From: Hypericum androsaemum
Taxonomy: Eukaryota > Streptophyta > Magnoliopsida > Malpighiales > Hypericaceae
Length of the DNA stretch: 64,000 nucleotides
Reading direction: 5' to 3'
NCBI GenBank assembly: GCA_963995505.1
Contig: OZ023187.1
Coordinates: 13,293,176 to 13,357,175, forward strand
Shown: piece by piece, positions 11,444-21,612 of the stretch
Position numbering within the stretch: the first letter of the stretch is position 1
Layout: every line of letters begins with the position of its first letter
The notes under the pieces: model-generated
Told to the model about the DNA's origin: nothing
What the model saw: only the letters and a program-made list of their open reading frames with translations
Database searches by the model: none
Translations under genes and position numbers: made by a program

Positions 11444-11530
11444 TAAGACACGATACTCAGCTTCCATGGAAGAACAAGAGTCACATCGTTGCTTGCGGGA
11501 CTTCCATGAAATAAGTTTAGGCCGGAGGAA

Positions 11531-12110
11531 CATCGTTGATTATTAAATGACAACTGCCCAAACATGATTGATGTTGCCAAGTCTTTGGTCTCGTTATTTT
11601 ACTGCCCAATTCCAGAGGCACTTTCTGTATTTAAAAAAAAATTTGATTAAACTAAAATAATTTTCGGTTATTCTAGAGAATGGTTGCGGAGCCAAAGTCC
11701 GAACGGCGACACCCCATCAAATGTTACAAGACAGCAAGTCGTTTTCCCACATGGAAAATAAGCAAGCAACCAACCAGGGGAATGTCCTTGGCTGGCCGCT
11801 CGTCTTCTTCGTTTCGTAAAATAATGTCCACAGGCCTAAAGCCTTTGCCTTTTTCTTTTCTTCAGAAAATTGATAAATGGCCACTGGTTCAAATTTATCT
11901 TTCCTCTGGTGTTTTGTATGTCAATTCTTCCGGATCATATAGATCCAGATAAAAATATATTTACACCCTAATTAATTATCTTGTTATAAAAGCATGACCA
12001 ACTGATTATACTATGACAATTGCCCACATGATTGAACTTGCAAAATCTTTGGCTTTTGTTTTTAAATTTTAGCGACTAGTTGCGGACCCAATCATGGATG
12101 AAAGAAGCAA
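11531..12110. repeat. diverged copies of the DC1 upstream segment
   Basis: 11531-11640 and about 11905-12110 resemble 9540-9715, the region just upstream of the DC1 start: TCTTCC[AG]GATCATAT, then AAAAGCATGACCAA, then CACATGATTGAA. Gene bodies are missing, so these look like remains of tandemly duplicated DC1 loci. No coding region is seen at 12110-12786. Confidence 0.5.
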
Positions 12111-12786
12111 CCAGGAAGTCCTTTGAATGAGTTAGAGTGACCACGCAAAAGTGATTAATATATATCAGGATTCATAAAGGGAGAAAAAAATGTTTAGTAA
12201 TCATGAAATAAAATTAGCTTTAATACCATATGATTTGACTAGTTTTGACCAAACATCAAGGGACTTGAACACAACAAAACTATGGCAGTGAAAGGCGGAA
12301 CAAAGCTAACATGAACTACCAAGTTCATTTTTACCAAGAGAATTTGATATCGTTGAACGAGGCAGCTCTAATTGACATATGTTTTTTTGTTGTTGTTGTG
12401 TAACCTATGCTTTACTAGAGTAACTAATGTCTACTGGGCTAAGCTTTGTCTTTTCTTCAGAATATTGATTAATGTCTAACTAATCCAAAAAAAATAATTT
12501 ATGTATAATGTACTAGAAAGTCTTTTCAAAAAAAATTTAGTTCCTGAATTTTGCGAAATTGAACTGATTAGTCCCTTAGATCTTTTATGGTCAATATTTT
12601 TTATGGAGTATCAAAACTACCCTTCTCTTTCTCCTAGCAAGTAAATGAAAGTAAAAAATAATAATTCCTCCATGGGCTGATTCTCCGGAGCTGTTTCTCC
12701 TTGGACCTTGACCTTGATTTTGTATTCTCAGCCATTCTTGTCCCTTTTTCATTTGTCTCTCATTTATTACAAGGCAGGAGCTTGAG

Positions 12787-12870
12787 ATGGATCCAGATTC
12801 GGTGAAATCAACTTTGTCCAATCTGAACTTTGGCAATGTTATGGCTGCTGCTGCTCGCGACTACCAAAAG
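12787..12870 (+). CDS. orphan first exon resembling TXNDC9/PLP3-type thioredoxin-domain protein
   Basis: A 28-codon exon opens with ATG at 12787 and ends AAG|GTTCCT. It encodes MDPDSVKSTLSNL, then FGNVMAAAARDYQK. From memory this matches the N-terminus of the plant TXNDC9 homologue (phosducin-like, a co-chaperone for tubulin/actin folding with CCT). A polypyrimidine tract plus CAG at about 12774 suggests a 5'UTR intron acceptor just upstream. I could not find the next coding exons in the following 2 kb, which hold transposon debris. So this is either a truncated gene copy or the start of a gene whose remaining exons have been displaced or deleted. The donor is weak. Confidence 0.5.
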
Positions 12871-13678
12871 GTTCCTCTCTTTTTTCTCTGTGTTTGATAT
12901 GAAGCTATAAAGTTCGAGACGTTACTATGTTAATCTTGTTCTGGTTGGAGAATTCGGACTCGTGGCTGAGCTGAATTGGGCTCGTTTAAATTGGGCAGCA
13001 AGGCCCATGGGCATTTACTGGTGCTGCGTAGGTTTGGGCCTATCCAAATTATGAATCCGAGCTAATAATTTTACTATATGAATTATCCCTGTATTATTTC
13101 GAGTAATAGATCTGGATAGAAAATTATACGACTCCGAATCAAAGAAAATAGATACAAATTCAAATATCGTTCCCACAGGACCAACATAAAAAAAATAAGC
13201 TTTTTATGAGTTCAATTGTATTATTCTTAGAAAAATCAACAATACACCATCTATACTATAAGTACAATACCTAAAGTAGTAGATAATTGAGTATCAAAAC
13301 TATACAGTAATAAACGTTATCTAATTAGATTTTGCAAAGTATCCCACCATGTTAACCAAAATGTCAAGCTTGCACCAAAACAAAATATCAACTTTAACAC
13401 CCTCTCGCTTGTGGTTCACCTAAATTATGGAGGATCATGGAATTTTGTTTGGCCATTTTCCTTCCTTCCACAAACTTTTTTTTTGTTCCAGTACGATATT
13501 CTGATACTGATTGCCATCTTCTCTTAATTAAAATTGTATTTTTTTTTATCGGTACCTATATCAATCAAATAAACTGGTGTAGGTAGTTTGCAGATCATTG
13601 TTATTTGAATTTCTTATTGCACTTCTTGCTGTTATTAAAATTGAATCTCGGCCGCCCGTGGAATATGGGAAGCAATTT
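12871..13678. other. AT-rich non-coding stretch after the orphan exon
   Basis: No exon, RNA gene or clear repeat is recognised. It could be intron or eroded repeat. Confidence 0.35.
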
Positions 13679-13904
13679 GTTTTTTTAGAGATAACAAGGT
13701 GCAATTTTTTTTTTTTGGTTTAGAACCACTTGGTATCCGGCCCACTGGACCGACTAATCGAAGTTTGAGCCGAGTAGGACTTTTGAAAGGTGACAAAGCT
13801 CTACCGACAAGTATTTAACACTACTTCGTTTCCAAGGAATCGAACCCGATACCTTGGTTAAGCTAGAACAACTCCCTCATCAGTTAATCCAAGTGTTTGT
13901 TGGT
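13679..13904 (-). mobile_element. SINE-like insertion
   Basis: It is flanked by 11-bp direct repeats GGAAGCAATTT (13668-13678 and 13905-13915). Read on the minus strand it has a Pol III B-box-like GGGTTCGATTC near 13835 and ends in an A-rich tail (T run at about 13699-13717 on the plus strand). The exact 5' end and A box are uncertain. Confidence 0.5.
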
Positions 13905-14281
13905 GGAAGCAATTTTATGTTGGTGACAATGTAACCAACGAACATTTAGATAAATTGACAACCGAGTTGTTCTAACTTAACGTCTCGAGTTGAGCTAAGC
14001 TTTCACAATGCATGAAGCAGTGGTGAAGCTATTTGGTATCCCGTTTTATCCCTGCAAACTAATCATCCATTCCATCCCCTAAATAACACAAATCATGGAA
14101 ATTTCAGACACTAAGACTCCTCTTCTTGTCCTTCAATTTTCTGAGTTCTCTCTGAAAATTCAACATCACCCTCCTGCCATCCCACATAAAGCCTTTCACT
14201 ACTGCAATTCAAGAACATATTAACCATTGATTGCTCTTCCTTCATCTCCAGCTTCGAATACATCGACCCGGAAGAGTTCAA

Positions 14282-14420
14282 TCCGAGGACAGAATCCTAT
14301 ATCAGTTGCAGAGGAGCTTTTAGATGAACTTGATGGTGCTAAATGGTTCTCTAAAGTGGATCTAAGGGTTGAATTCCACCCGATCACAAGACTGCATTCA
14401 AAACACATGATGGACATTAT
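14282..14420 (+). mobile_element. Ty3/gypsy reverse transcriptase scrap
   Basis: The frame encodes NPISVAEELLDELDGAKWFS, then KVDLR, the conserved RT block of plant gypsy elements (ELLDEL.GA..FSK.DLR). After this the match decays. There are no LTRs nearby. Confidence 0.7.
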
Positions 14421-14601
14421 TGCACACGAAGGTAGCTTTGCACACGAAGCACTGGTCTACTGCAACATCAATTGTTCGCAATGTTACATACGGGTGTAGA
14501 GATACAATAAACATCCACGCCAGCTCTTGTCCAACATTCACCAAGAGAGTATCGCCAAGTGGTAACGAATGCTTCCGCGGGCCATAGGAGGTGGACCGTG
14601 A

Positions 14602-15973
14602 TCAGCCTTGAGTTTCGTTATTCACATTAATTTCTAGCAAACGGTCAACTCTTTGCCGGCATATTGGGCATCGGTACTGACTCTGAAGATGCAGAGCCTT
14701 GGCACACTCGCTGCATAGACACTACACAAAATAGCATAGACCAAAAACATTTCAGCTCAAACAATATGCATCATCACCAGGAGTCTCCCGGATGCCTTGA
14801 ATTTTCTTATTGATAAATTAAAGATTGCATGTAACAGCAAGAAGAAGCTTTCCTGAGATGTAGGAAATCTTCCATGTCACAATCTAAGATACCAACCTAA
14901 ATGGAACTAGCACAAAAGATATCTCCAATCCACAAGGTACGAGATGCTTGAAATAGTTTAAACAGCAAACAAATGCACAATTCGAAACAGCAACAACAGA
15001 AAAGATTATTGCGACTTGTGGTCCAACAGAAATAAAGCTATCGGAACACTGAGGTTAGAGTTGAAAGTTTTACCATGTGACGGCAAGGGAGGACGGTAAT
15101 GTTCCTCGGTTCAGTCATGCAAATGACACATTCTTTCCCGGAATCACCGTCCTCGGACTCAACATCCACAGAATTCGCAATGCCGTATATCTCCTGCAAC
15201 TCATGCCTCACGCCATTCACCCACAAAACCTGTTTTGCCACCCGAACACCATATCCATCTTTCTCCCTCTTCTCAAAAACCGCAAGAGCAATGTAACAAT
15301 TTCCACCCGAGTTCCCCTCCAGAGCATCAGCACCATCCTTCGACAAGCCTGCCTCCACCTTCATCACGAGAGGATAACCGCCTTCCCCGCTAACCGCCTT
15401 CAACTCCATCTCATCGAACACCGAAAAATCAATCCCCGTCCCGGAAGGTTGCCTGAACTCCTGACCAAGACCTTCCTCGAAAGGCACCCGGATCGGCTTG
15501 ATCACATCATCCTTGGTCGATATCAGGTTACAATCTTCTCCTTCTTCAGCAAAAAATGCAACCGTAATGCTGCCCAACAAAAAAAAAACAAATCGACATA
15601 AAAAAAAATTCCGGAGAAACAAAAAAAAACGGATTGCGAGATTTGACCTTCCACTGGAGAGAGCGTCAAAGGTGAAGCCGAGCAGGAACCGCCCCGGAGC
15701 CTCGGGGTCCTCGCGGACGGAGATGGTCTCCCGCTTAACGTTGACCTGCGTCCTGACAGTCACCGCCGTCTGATGCTCCAGGTGCGGCGGCGGGGGCGCC
15801 AGGCTGGGGGGAAGGCGGTGGTGGTTAGGGTTGTTTTGGTAATTGTAATTGGTCGGTAGGTTAGGGTTTGGGTAATGCGACGGGGCCGTTACGATGTGTT
15901 GGTTCGGCGTTACGGCGCCGCCTTGGCGCCTTCGGCTGCTGCCGTTACTGTTACCGCCCCATACGTTTCCCAT
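14602..15973 (-). CDS. LUL-type RING E3 ubiquitin ligase (LOG2-like)
   Basis: Three exons on the minus strand: 15973-15648, 15569-15074 and 14721-14602. Boundaries are AG|GTCAAA..GGGCAG| and ATG|GTAAAA..TGTGTAG|. The total is 942 nt, giving 313 residues and a stop. The N-terminus MGNVWGG has Gly2 suitable for N-myristoylation, as known for LOG2. A Pro/Asn-rich region follows. Then comes the conserved LUL/DAR2 region ([31 protein letters not shown], about residues 107-215). A C-terminal C3HC4 RING follows, [10 protein letters not shown] ... [14 protein letters not shown] ... CPICRQRV, completed only when exon 3 is joined. LUL proteins are membrane-associated E3 ligases linked to amino-acid export (LOG2 with GDU1) and stress. 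All RING ligands are present, so it looks functional. A paralogue number within the LUL family cannot be assigned from sequence alone. Confidence 0.88.
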
Positions 15974-16221
15974 TTTCTCTTTACTTCTCTCTTTTCCTAA
16001 ATTCTCTATTTCCCACGACGCCGTTTTATATTGTTATACGTTTACCCTTTTCAAAGAATTTATATTTACCGAATTTAAATTAGTCGCAAGTGCAACCAGG
16101 GGAAGTAATGTTATTCTATTGCCAAAACAAGAGAAGTCATGTTATAACTTATTTCTGGTTTGACTGTTTTCTATAATTATTTTATGCTTTGACAGCTAAC
16201 AGATTTTTCATATAGTATTTA

Positions 16222-16749
16222 GGGAAAATTACACTTCACCTACTTGTAGTTTGTCCGATGTCGCGTTCAGGCCGTGTAGTTTCAATTTGGCAAATCAGTC
16301 CCTGTACTTTAAAATCTTTTGTAGCATACGGTCCACTCCGGATGACTGGACTAAAAATGCCACGTGGTGTGTAGAAAAATTACAAAATAGTCTCCATTAT
16401 TATTTATATTATTTCAAAAACTCCCACCTTCGACAACAACCATCCTCCTTCCGCTCCTCCGCCAGGGAGCGCCCTTCCCGACCCCTCTCCTCCTCCTCGA
16501 CATCGGGATGGTGAGGAGGGAGGTCCTCGACGTGTACCTTAGGGTTGTTGTCGAAGGTGGGGTTTTTGAAATAATATAAATGATAATCAGGACTATTTTG
16601 TAATTTTCCCATACCACGTGGCACTTTTAGTCCAGTCATTCGGAGTGGATCGTATGCTGCAAAAGATTTTAAAGCACAGAGACTGATTTACCAAATTGAA
16701 ACCACACGACCTGAACGCAAAATCGGGCAAACTACGGATAGGTAAAGTG
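16222..16749. mobile_element. foldback MITE with long inverted arms
   Basis: About 220-bp inverted arms (16222-16441 and about 16541-16749) flank a 100-bp GC-rich core. Arm text such as GGCAAATCAGTCCCTG, GCCACGTGG and CCTTCGACAACAACC is found inverted on the other side. It is flanked by 9-bp repeats TAGTATTTA (16213-16221 and 16750-16758), the size typical of Mutator-type insertion. No transposase is present. Confidence 0.75.
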
Positions 16750-16758
16750 TAGTATTTA

Positions 16759-17156
16759 TTTATAGTGTCAAGTTTTTTATTATTGTTTTTTTAAATCAAA
16801 ATTTTAATCATTGTAACATGCAAGAGGACCGTCCCAACTACTGTGCGAGATTGCAAAAAAGTTCAGTTCACATTCGAAGAGGCGTACAGTGGGGGAGCAA
16901 AATAGAAGCATAGACATAGTTAAGCCAGCACAACAAAATTCTCAACAACAAAAAACCAACAACAAGAAGTTTGACCCTTAGAAAAATAAAGGATAGTTGG
17001 TGAAGTGCAGGTACAAACCCTCTTCATGAGTCCACCTGCAACAAAATTTCACCAAGACATGGATGAGTTTTCGAAGAGAATTGAGGACTTGTAATTAATT
17101 TGTGCATCCATTTCAACACAGACCTAATGAGCGGATTATTTCATACCAGGGGCAAC
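16759..17156. other. intergenic, 3' side of the B3 gene
   Basis: No gene is seen. It probably includes the 3'UTR of the REM gene. Confidence 0.4.
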
Positions 17157-19423
17157 TTAGGATTTGGTAATGGTTACTCTGAACGTAGGTTCGGAGCGAT
17201 CGATCAATTCAAAGTGGCAAATATCACCAGTCTGCAAGTTGTTGTCCTGTGCAAAGTTACTCCAGCCGTGGAAGATTGATGCAGTGGATCCACGATAAGC
17301 GTACTTAGCTCGCCATGTCCTACCATCCGCGCCACGCAGGATGAGATCGGAGCGTTGCATCCTGAGATGCTGCCGAGTGAAACTGACAGGAATAGCCTAT
17401 CCAAGATACATTGTTGCCAATCAGGGTGATATTGACAGCAGAGGGGAAAATAGTGTTGTGAAAAAAATATTGCAGAAATTGAACGAACCAAGTTGCCTCC
17501 TTGCGTGTTGGATTGGAACATCTTGACCTTGAAAAAGGGATTTCCAGGTTGCAAATCAGCGTCATCATCGTTCTCATCCTTTATCTGTGGCTCCTTGTTT
17601 GTCGTAATCGGTGTCGAACTCTGTTTTCGAACGAATCTGCCTTCCGCATCTCTTTTAGCTGTGAGAAAGTTGAGCGATTGAATAGGAATCAGAACAACGG
17701 CAGTTAGAAGTAAACTGCAATCCTGTTGAAATCAATACCTTGTGCTTGGTATGCACCGCGATTCGGATTGACATGCCTCGTTTTGTTTCTCGGTGTCATA
17801 GCAGTTCCTGTATCAGAACTGCTACCTGATTTGTGAGTTACCGATTGGACTCTCTGACTATTTTCACCTCGAAATACTTCTCTCGTTTTCGAAGTACATG
17901 ACTTCTTACTAATGCGTATGCGCGGACTCCTGTTGTGTCTCATTTGTTCGGTATTGTCTGCAATGCAACATATCATCAGGTATGTTTCGCCATTCAAACA
18001 TTTTGGTACTGTTAGCTAATATGAAGTATCTATCTGATAGATCATGTAAGTCGTTACATACCTATTGACGCGGACTTCTTTTCATCCTTGTCGAATCTGA
18101 ATAAGATTACGTTGAATGAGATTTCACAAGTCTTTCTCAGTTCAAAGACACAAACATCGCCAACTTCGAAACGATTGCTTTCTGCAAATCCATGCCAATC
18201 GTGTCTCCTTGCATAAAATCTCCGGCCATTGTCATTGGACAACCGAATGGACCACGTTCCTCCACCCTCTGCGAAAAGCGTGACATCGGAACATCGGGTT
18301 GGGATATGCTTTTTGCAAAACCAGTCAGGTAGGGGCTGCATTAGTATTGTTTCCCACAAAAAGAAAACGAAAGGTCAACAACATATTCAATGTGATGTCA
18401 TCAACAATTATAAAACCGATTGGGACTTTACCAAGCCGTGTCTATCAAGATATGAAGGCTGCATAGCAACCATGAAGAACGGATTTTTTGATTTGAAAGC
18501 AGTTCGAGCTCTTCGTAATGCATCCTCCTTCTCTTCAGCTGTCAATGGTTGCATTCTTCTTTTCTGTCTCAGAATTTCTTCACTCATCGGTGTCTCATAC
18601 GTCGTCGAATATTCTTCACATTCTTGACCTGCACAATTTGGAAAGCCTACAATCACTATCAAACTCTTTATCTTGATAACCTAAAGTCTCAATTCTATTT
18701 GATAAATAGATCACTTAACTTTGGCTCTCCTGAGCCTACCATTCTTGAGATTTTTCACCATCTTCTGAGCCCCAAGACACTCTTCTGGTGGTACTCTATC
18801 CTTCCTTTTCCGGCTTCGACATGACACACCGAGGGTCTCTTCTTTTTCTTCGGTCTTGTCCATCTCTGGTTCACCAACGTTCTCTCCGATATCAACCTCC
18901 TCGACACCATAATTCGCGGAGCTACAAGGGTAGGCAATCTCCGAAGCACTGATATCGAATATGACTAAATCGAAACCACAGTTCCTGTCGTATCGAAAGA
19001 TGATGAAGTGCCCCAGGGCTAAGGAATGATACTTTACAAACTCATGCCAACCTTTCCCAAACCAAGTGAAACCGTCACGCTTGATCAACTCTACGTTCCA
19101 CGTCACGCCACTCGGAACCTTGAGCAAAACAGAACCTGGAAGATCACTCCCATGCTCTTTCATAAACCTTCTCGGAATAGCCTGAACAAAAGATAAAATA
19201 AATTGTACCCAAAAAGAATCTCTCCACAATGAACCAAAAAAGTGTATAAAATAATCCCAAAAAAGAAAAATCTTAGCTCAATCTCCCACTTTGAAAGGGC
19301 ACTTACGAGCTTGCCTTCCTCGAGGTCATCCTCCTTAATAATGACCCTCAAAAAGTGTGGCTTCTTTGGCTTGAACATCGTGTTTTTCTTCTTCTTCTTC
19401 TTCTCCACTTTGTTAGACTCCAT
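17157..19423 (-). CDS. REM-family transcription factor with three B3 domains (VRN1-like)
   Basis: Seven exons on the minus strand can be joined in frame: 19423-19307, 19181-18740, 18628-18432, 18335-18062, 17957-17739, 17658-17489 and 17396-17157. All have GT..AG ends and matching phases; total 1659 nt, 552 residues. B3-1 (about residues 22-125): HFLRVIIKEDD ... AIPRRFMKEHG ... GVTWNVELIKRDG ... GWHEFVKYHSL ... FIIFRYD. B3-2 (about 235-335): NPFFMVAMQPSYL ... PLPDWFCKKHIP ... VGDVCVFEL. B3-3 (about 456-552): NPFFKVKMFQS ... AIPVSFTRQHL ... GDICHFELI. A Lys-rich run follows the start and acidic or basic linkers lie between domains. REM proteins are plant nuclear DNA-binding factors, often meristem or reproductive; VRN1 acts in vernalization. 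The start MESNK (19423) was chosen over a longer frame to 19564. MFKPKKP (about 19381) is also possible. Confidence 0.87.
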
Positions 19424-20405
19424 TGGCTTGCTTTTGAACTTTGTATTTGGTTTTGTGTCTCCTCGACATGGGAGAGCAAGTACTATGAACATGTGCTCGT
19501 TTCTTACAAGCTTTTGGTTAAAAGGTGGTGGTTTGCTAATTTCCAAGAGAAGTTGGAAGGTCACGGAGGTTAAAACAGCAAACAGTAAAAGGCGTCAAAG
19601 AACATCAAGGGTCACTTTTCATACTAGTCACTGATCTTTTACATTTTACAGTGCAGCTTTTAGGAATTAATTTTTTATACCATATTATATCTGAATATCT
19701 ACTTAATCGACTAATTTATAAATAAATAAAAAATAAATTGGCGATTTGAATTAGAATTCTTTAGAATTATAACTTATTTTTTTAGAACTCATATTTTTCG
19801 TGGACATTTATTCTGACTAATTCAAGTTTGAGTCATATAGTATTCTTAAAAAGTGGCAAGTCTCGTTTAACAAATATTTAACACAAATATATTTCAATAA
19901 CTCGAACACTAAAACTTTTTATGTATTAGTTTGATTGTCAGAATTAGGACTAGAGTTATTTTTGTCCGAGAGTTTTAGGGCGATAATTAACTCCTTAGCC
20001 TTAATAGATAAGTGTCAAAAAGACAAATAGTTTTTTTTTTTGGTGAGCAAAAAACACAAATAGTTTTGGTAACATAAGTAGGCGATTTTTTTCGGACAAA
20101 CAATAGAAACAAACTCGTTGACGATATAAATGATCTCTGATTAAATAAACTGTTCTTGTAAATAATAATAAAGAGAATAAAAGAATAGAGAAACATTTGA
20201 TATGGTAGCATTTTTAAGCAATTAAATATTATCACCTATAATCTGTATAATAAAACATGAAACAATGGAGCACATAATAGAGAACATGATTAAGTAACGA
20301 AGAACATAAGCCACCCAAAATAACGTTTAAGGGATTGACGAATATTCACTTAATTAATGAGCAGTTTAATTTGGATGAAACGATGAAGTCCAGATAACAT
20401 TTTGG
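19424..20405. other. AT-rich intergenic region upstream of the REM gene
   Basis: It should contain the REM promoter. No convincing TATA placement, RNA gene or repeat family is identified. Confidence 0.35.
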
Positions 20406-20431
20406 CTCTCTCTCTCTCTCTCTCTCTCTCT
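20406..20431. repeat. (CT)n microsatellite
   Basis: About 13 uninterrupted CT units. Confidence 0.9.
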
Positions 20432-20988
20432 GTGGGCAGCCTGCTGCGTGAAAATAACAAATGATATGAAACTTCTTTAAATTTTGATAAAATTCCACAG
20501 ATTTCTTTTGTAAATTGGGTGCTAATACATCAAACTTTCATCATCTTATTACAAACTTTAATATTTTTTAACATGCACAACTTACTACGGATATGTACAA
20601 ACATTAATTATTCTCTAAACATTTCTCAAGTTTCTCCATCCTGACCTTTTATTCTAATTGGAAAGGAAGAGAAAACTGTATAAAACATTAATTATCATCA
20701 ACACTAATATCTAATATTTCTTCGTCTCTCTCTTCTTTAATGGTCTCCAATTTTGGAGAATTAGGCCTTAATAGCAATGGGTATCCAAGCATACGGGTCG
20801 GATTTGGATTCAGGGGACTACATAAAAATCATCCCCATGGTAAATATGGACTTTTAGATTTGATCAAATTCTTTTTTTACAGATCTGATTGTCAGAATTT
20901 GTTGAGGGTATTTTCGAGTTTTTATCCAAACATACTCATCAGAGTTCCACCATTTTCTTATATAATCCCACAAAAAAATATCATCTAT

Positions 20989-21027
20989 CCCCCCCCCCCC
21001 CACCCCCCCCCCCCCCCCCCCCCCCCC
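20989..21027. repeat. poly-C tract
   Basis: 38 of 39 positions are C (one A at 21002). The tract is followed by GGCCGCGTCCCC. The surroundings are AT-rich, so it is compositionally isolated. Confidence 0.9.
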
Positions 21028-21284
21028 GGCCGCGTCCCCGTTCATTTTTTTCTTGAAGTCTCATTCCCTCTTTTATTTAATCTTTTTTTGGATTTTTTCT
21101 ACCAGCTTTTTCGTTGATTATTTGGTCCGAAAGAAATGACTCATATGCTGTTTCGACTTTGATTATTGCTGGATTGGTCGATTTCATGTGGTTCTGATGA
21201 TTTTGTATTTAAAGATTGGAACTTTATGTTGGTGTTTGTTTGTTGTTTGAACTTAGTGCTTAAATTTCTAGCAAAAATTCATAG

Positions 21285-21612
21285 ATGAATGATACCAATA
21301 TCCTAGAACGATGATACCAATATCCGAGAAGAATGAAACTAATATTCGAGAAGAATGAAACCAATACATTCAAATGGTATACATTTTCACTTATAATGGG
21401 ATACCAATATTGGAGAAGATGAAAACTAATATCACGGTGGAATGAAACCAATATCATAGTAGAATGAAACCAATGTCATAGTAGAATGAAACCAATAACA
21501 TAGAAGATGGAAACTAATATCATAGTAGAATGAAACCAATATCATAGTAGAATGAAACCAATAGCATAGAAGATGGAAACCAATATCCGAGAAAATGGAA
21601 ACCAATATTCCC
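21285..21612. repeat. minisatellite, about 22-bp unit
   Basis: Repeats of GAATGAAACCAATATCATAG with variants, the clearest part at 21430-21600. Open frames across it are by-products of the repeat. Confidence 0.85.

Larger units (their letters stand above)
10181..11530 (-). mobile_element. Ty1/copia 3' remnant (RNase H and LTR start), interrupted
   Basis: Minus-strand RNase H is in two parts. About 11530-11447 encodes ISWKSRK ... SSMEAEYRVL, and 10584 downward continues with AAVASEIIWVQSLLQEIGF, WCDNLGATYL and DVFTKPLPHA. The two parts join in frame once the intervening 10588-11443 is removed. A purine tract (GGGGGCG on the minus strand, about 10262-10269) precedes a TG at 10261, probably the 3' LTR start. 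Confidence 0.78.

Noticed and set aside
15077..15601. 174-codon plus-strand frame
   Set aside because: Antisense shadow of the LUL coding exon.
19160..19564. longer N-terminus for the REM protein (from 19564)
   Set aside because: The segment before MESNK has no B3-family resemblance and is probably 5'UTR; the frame also runs past the GTAAGT donor at 19306.
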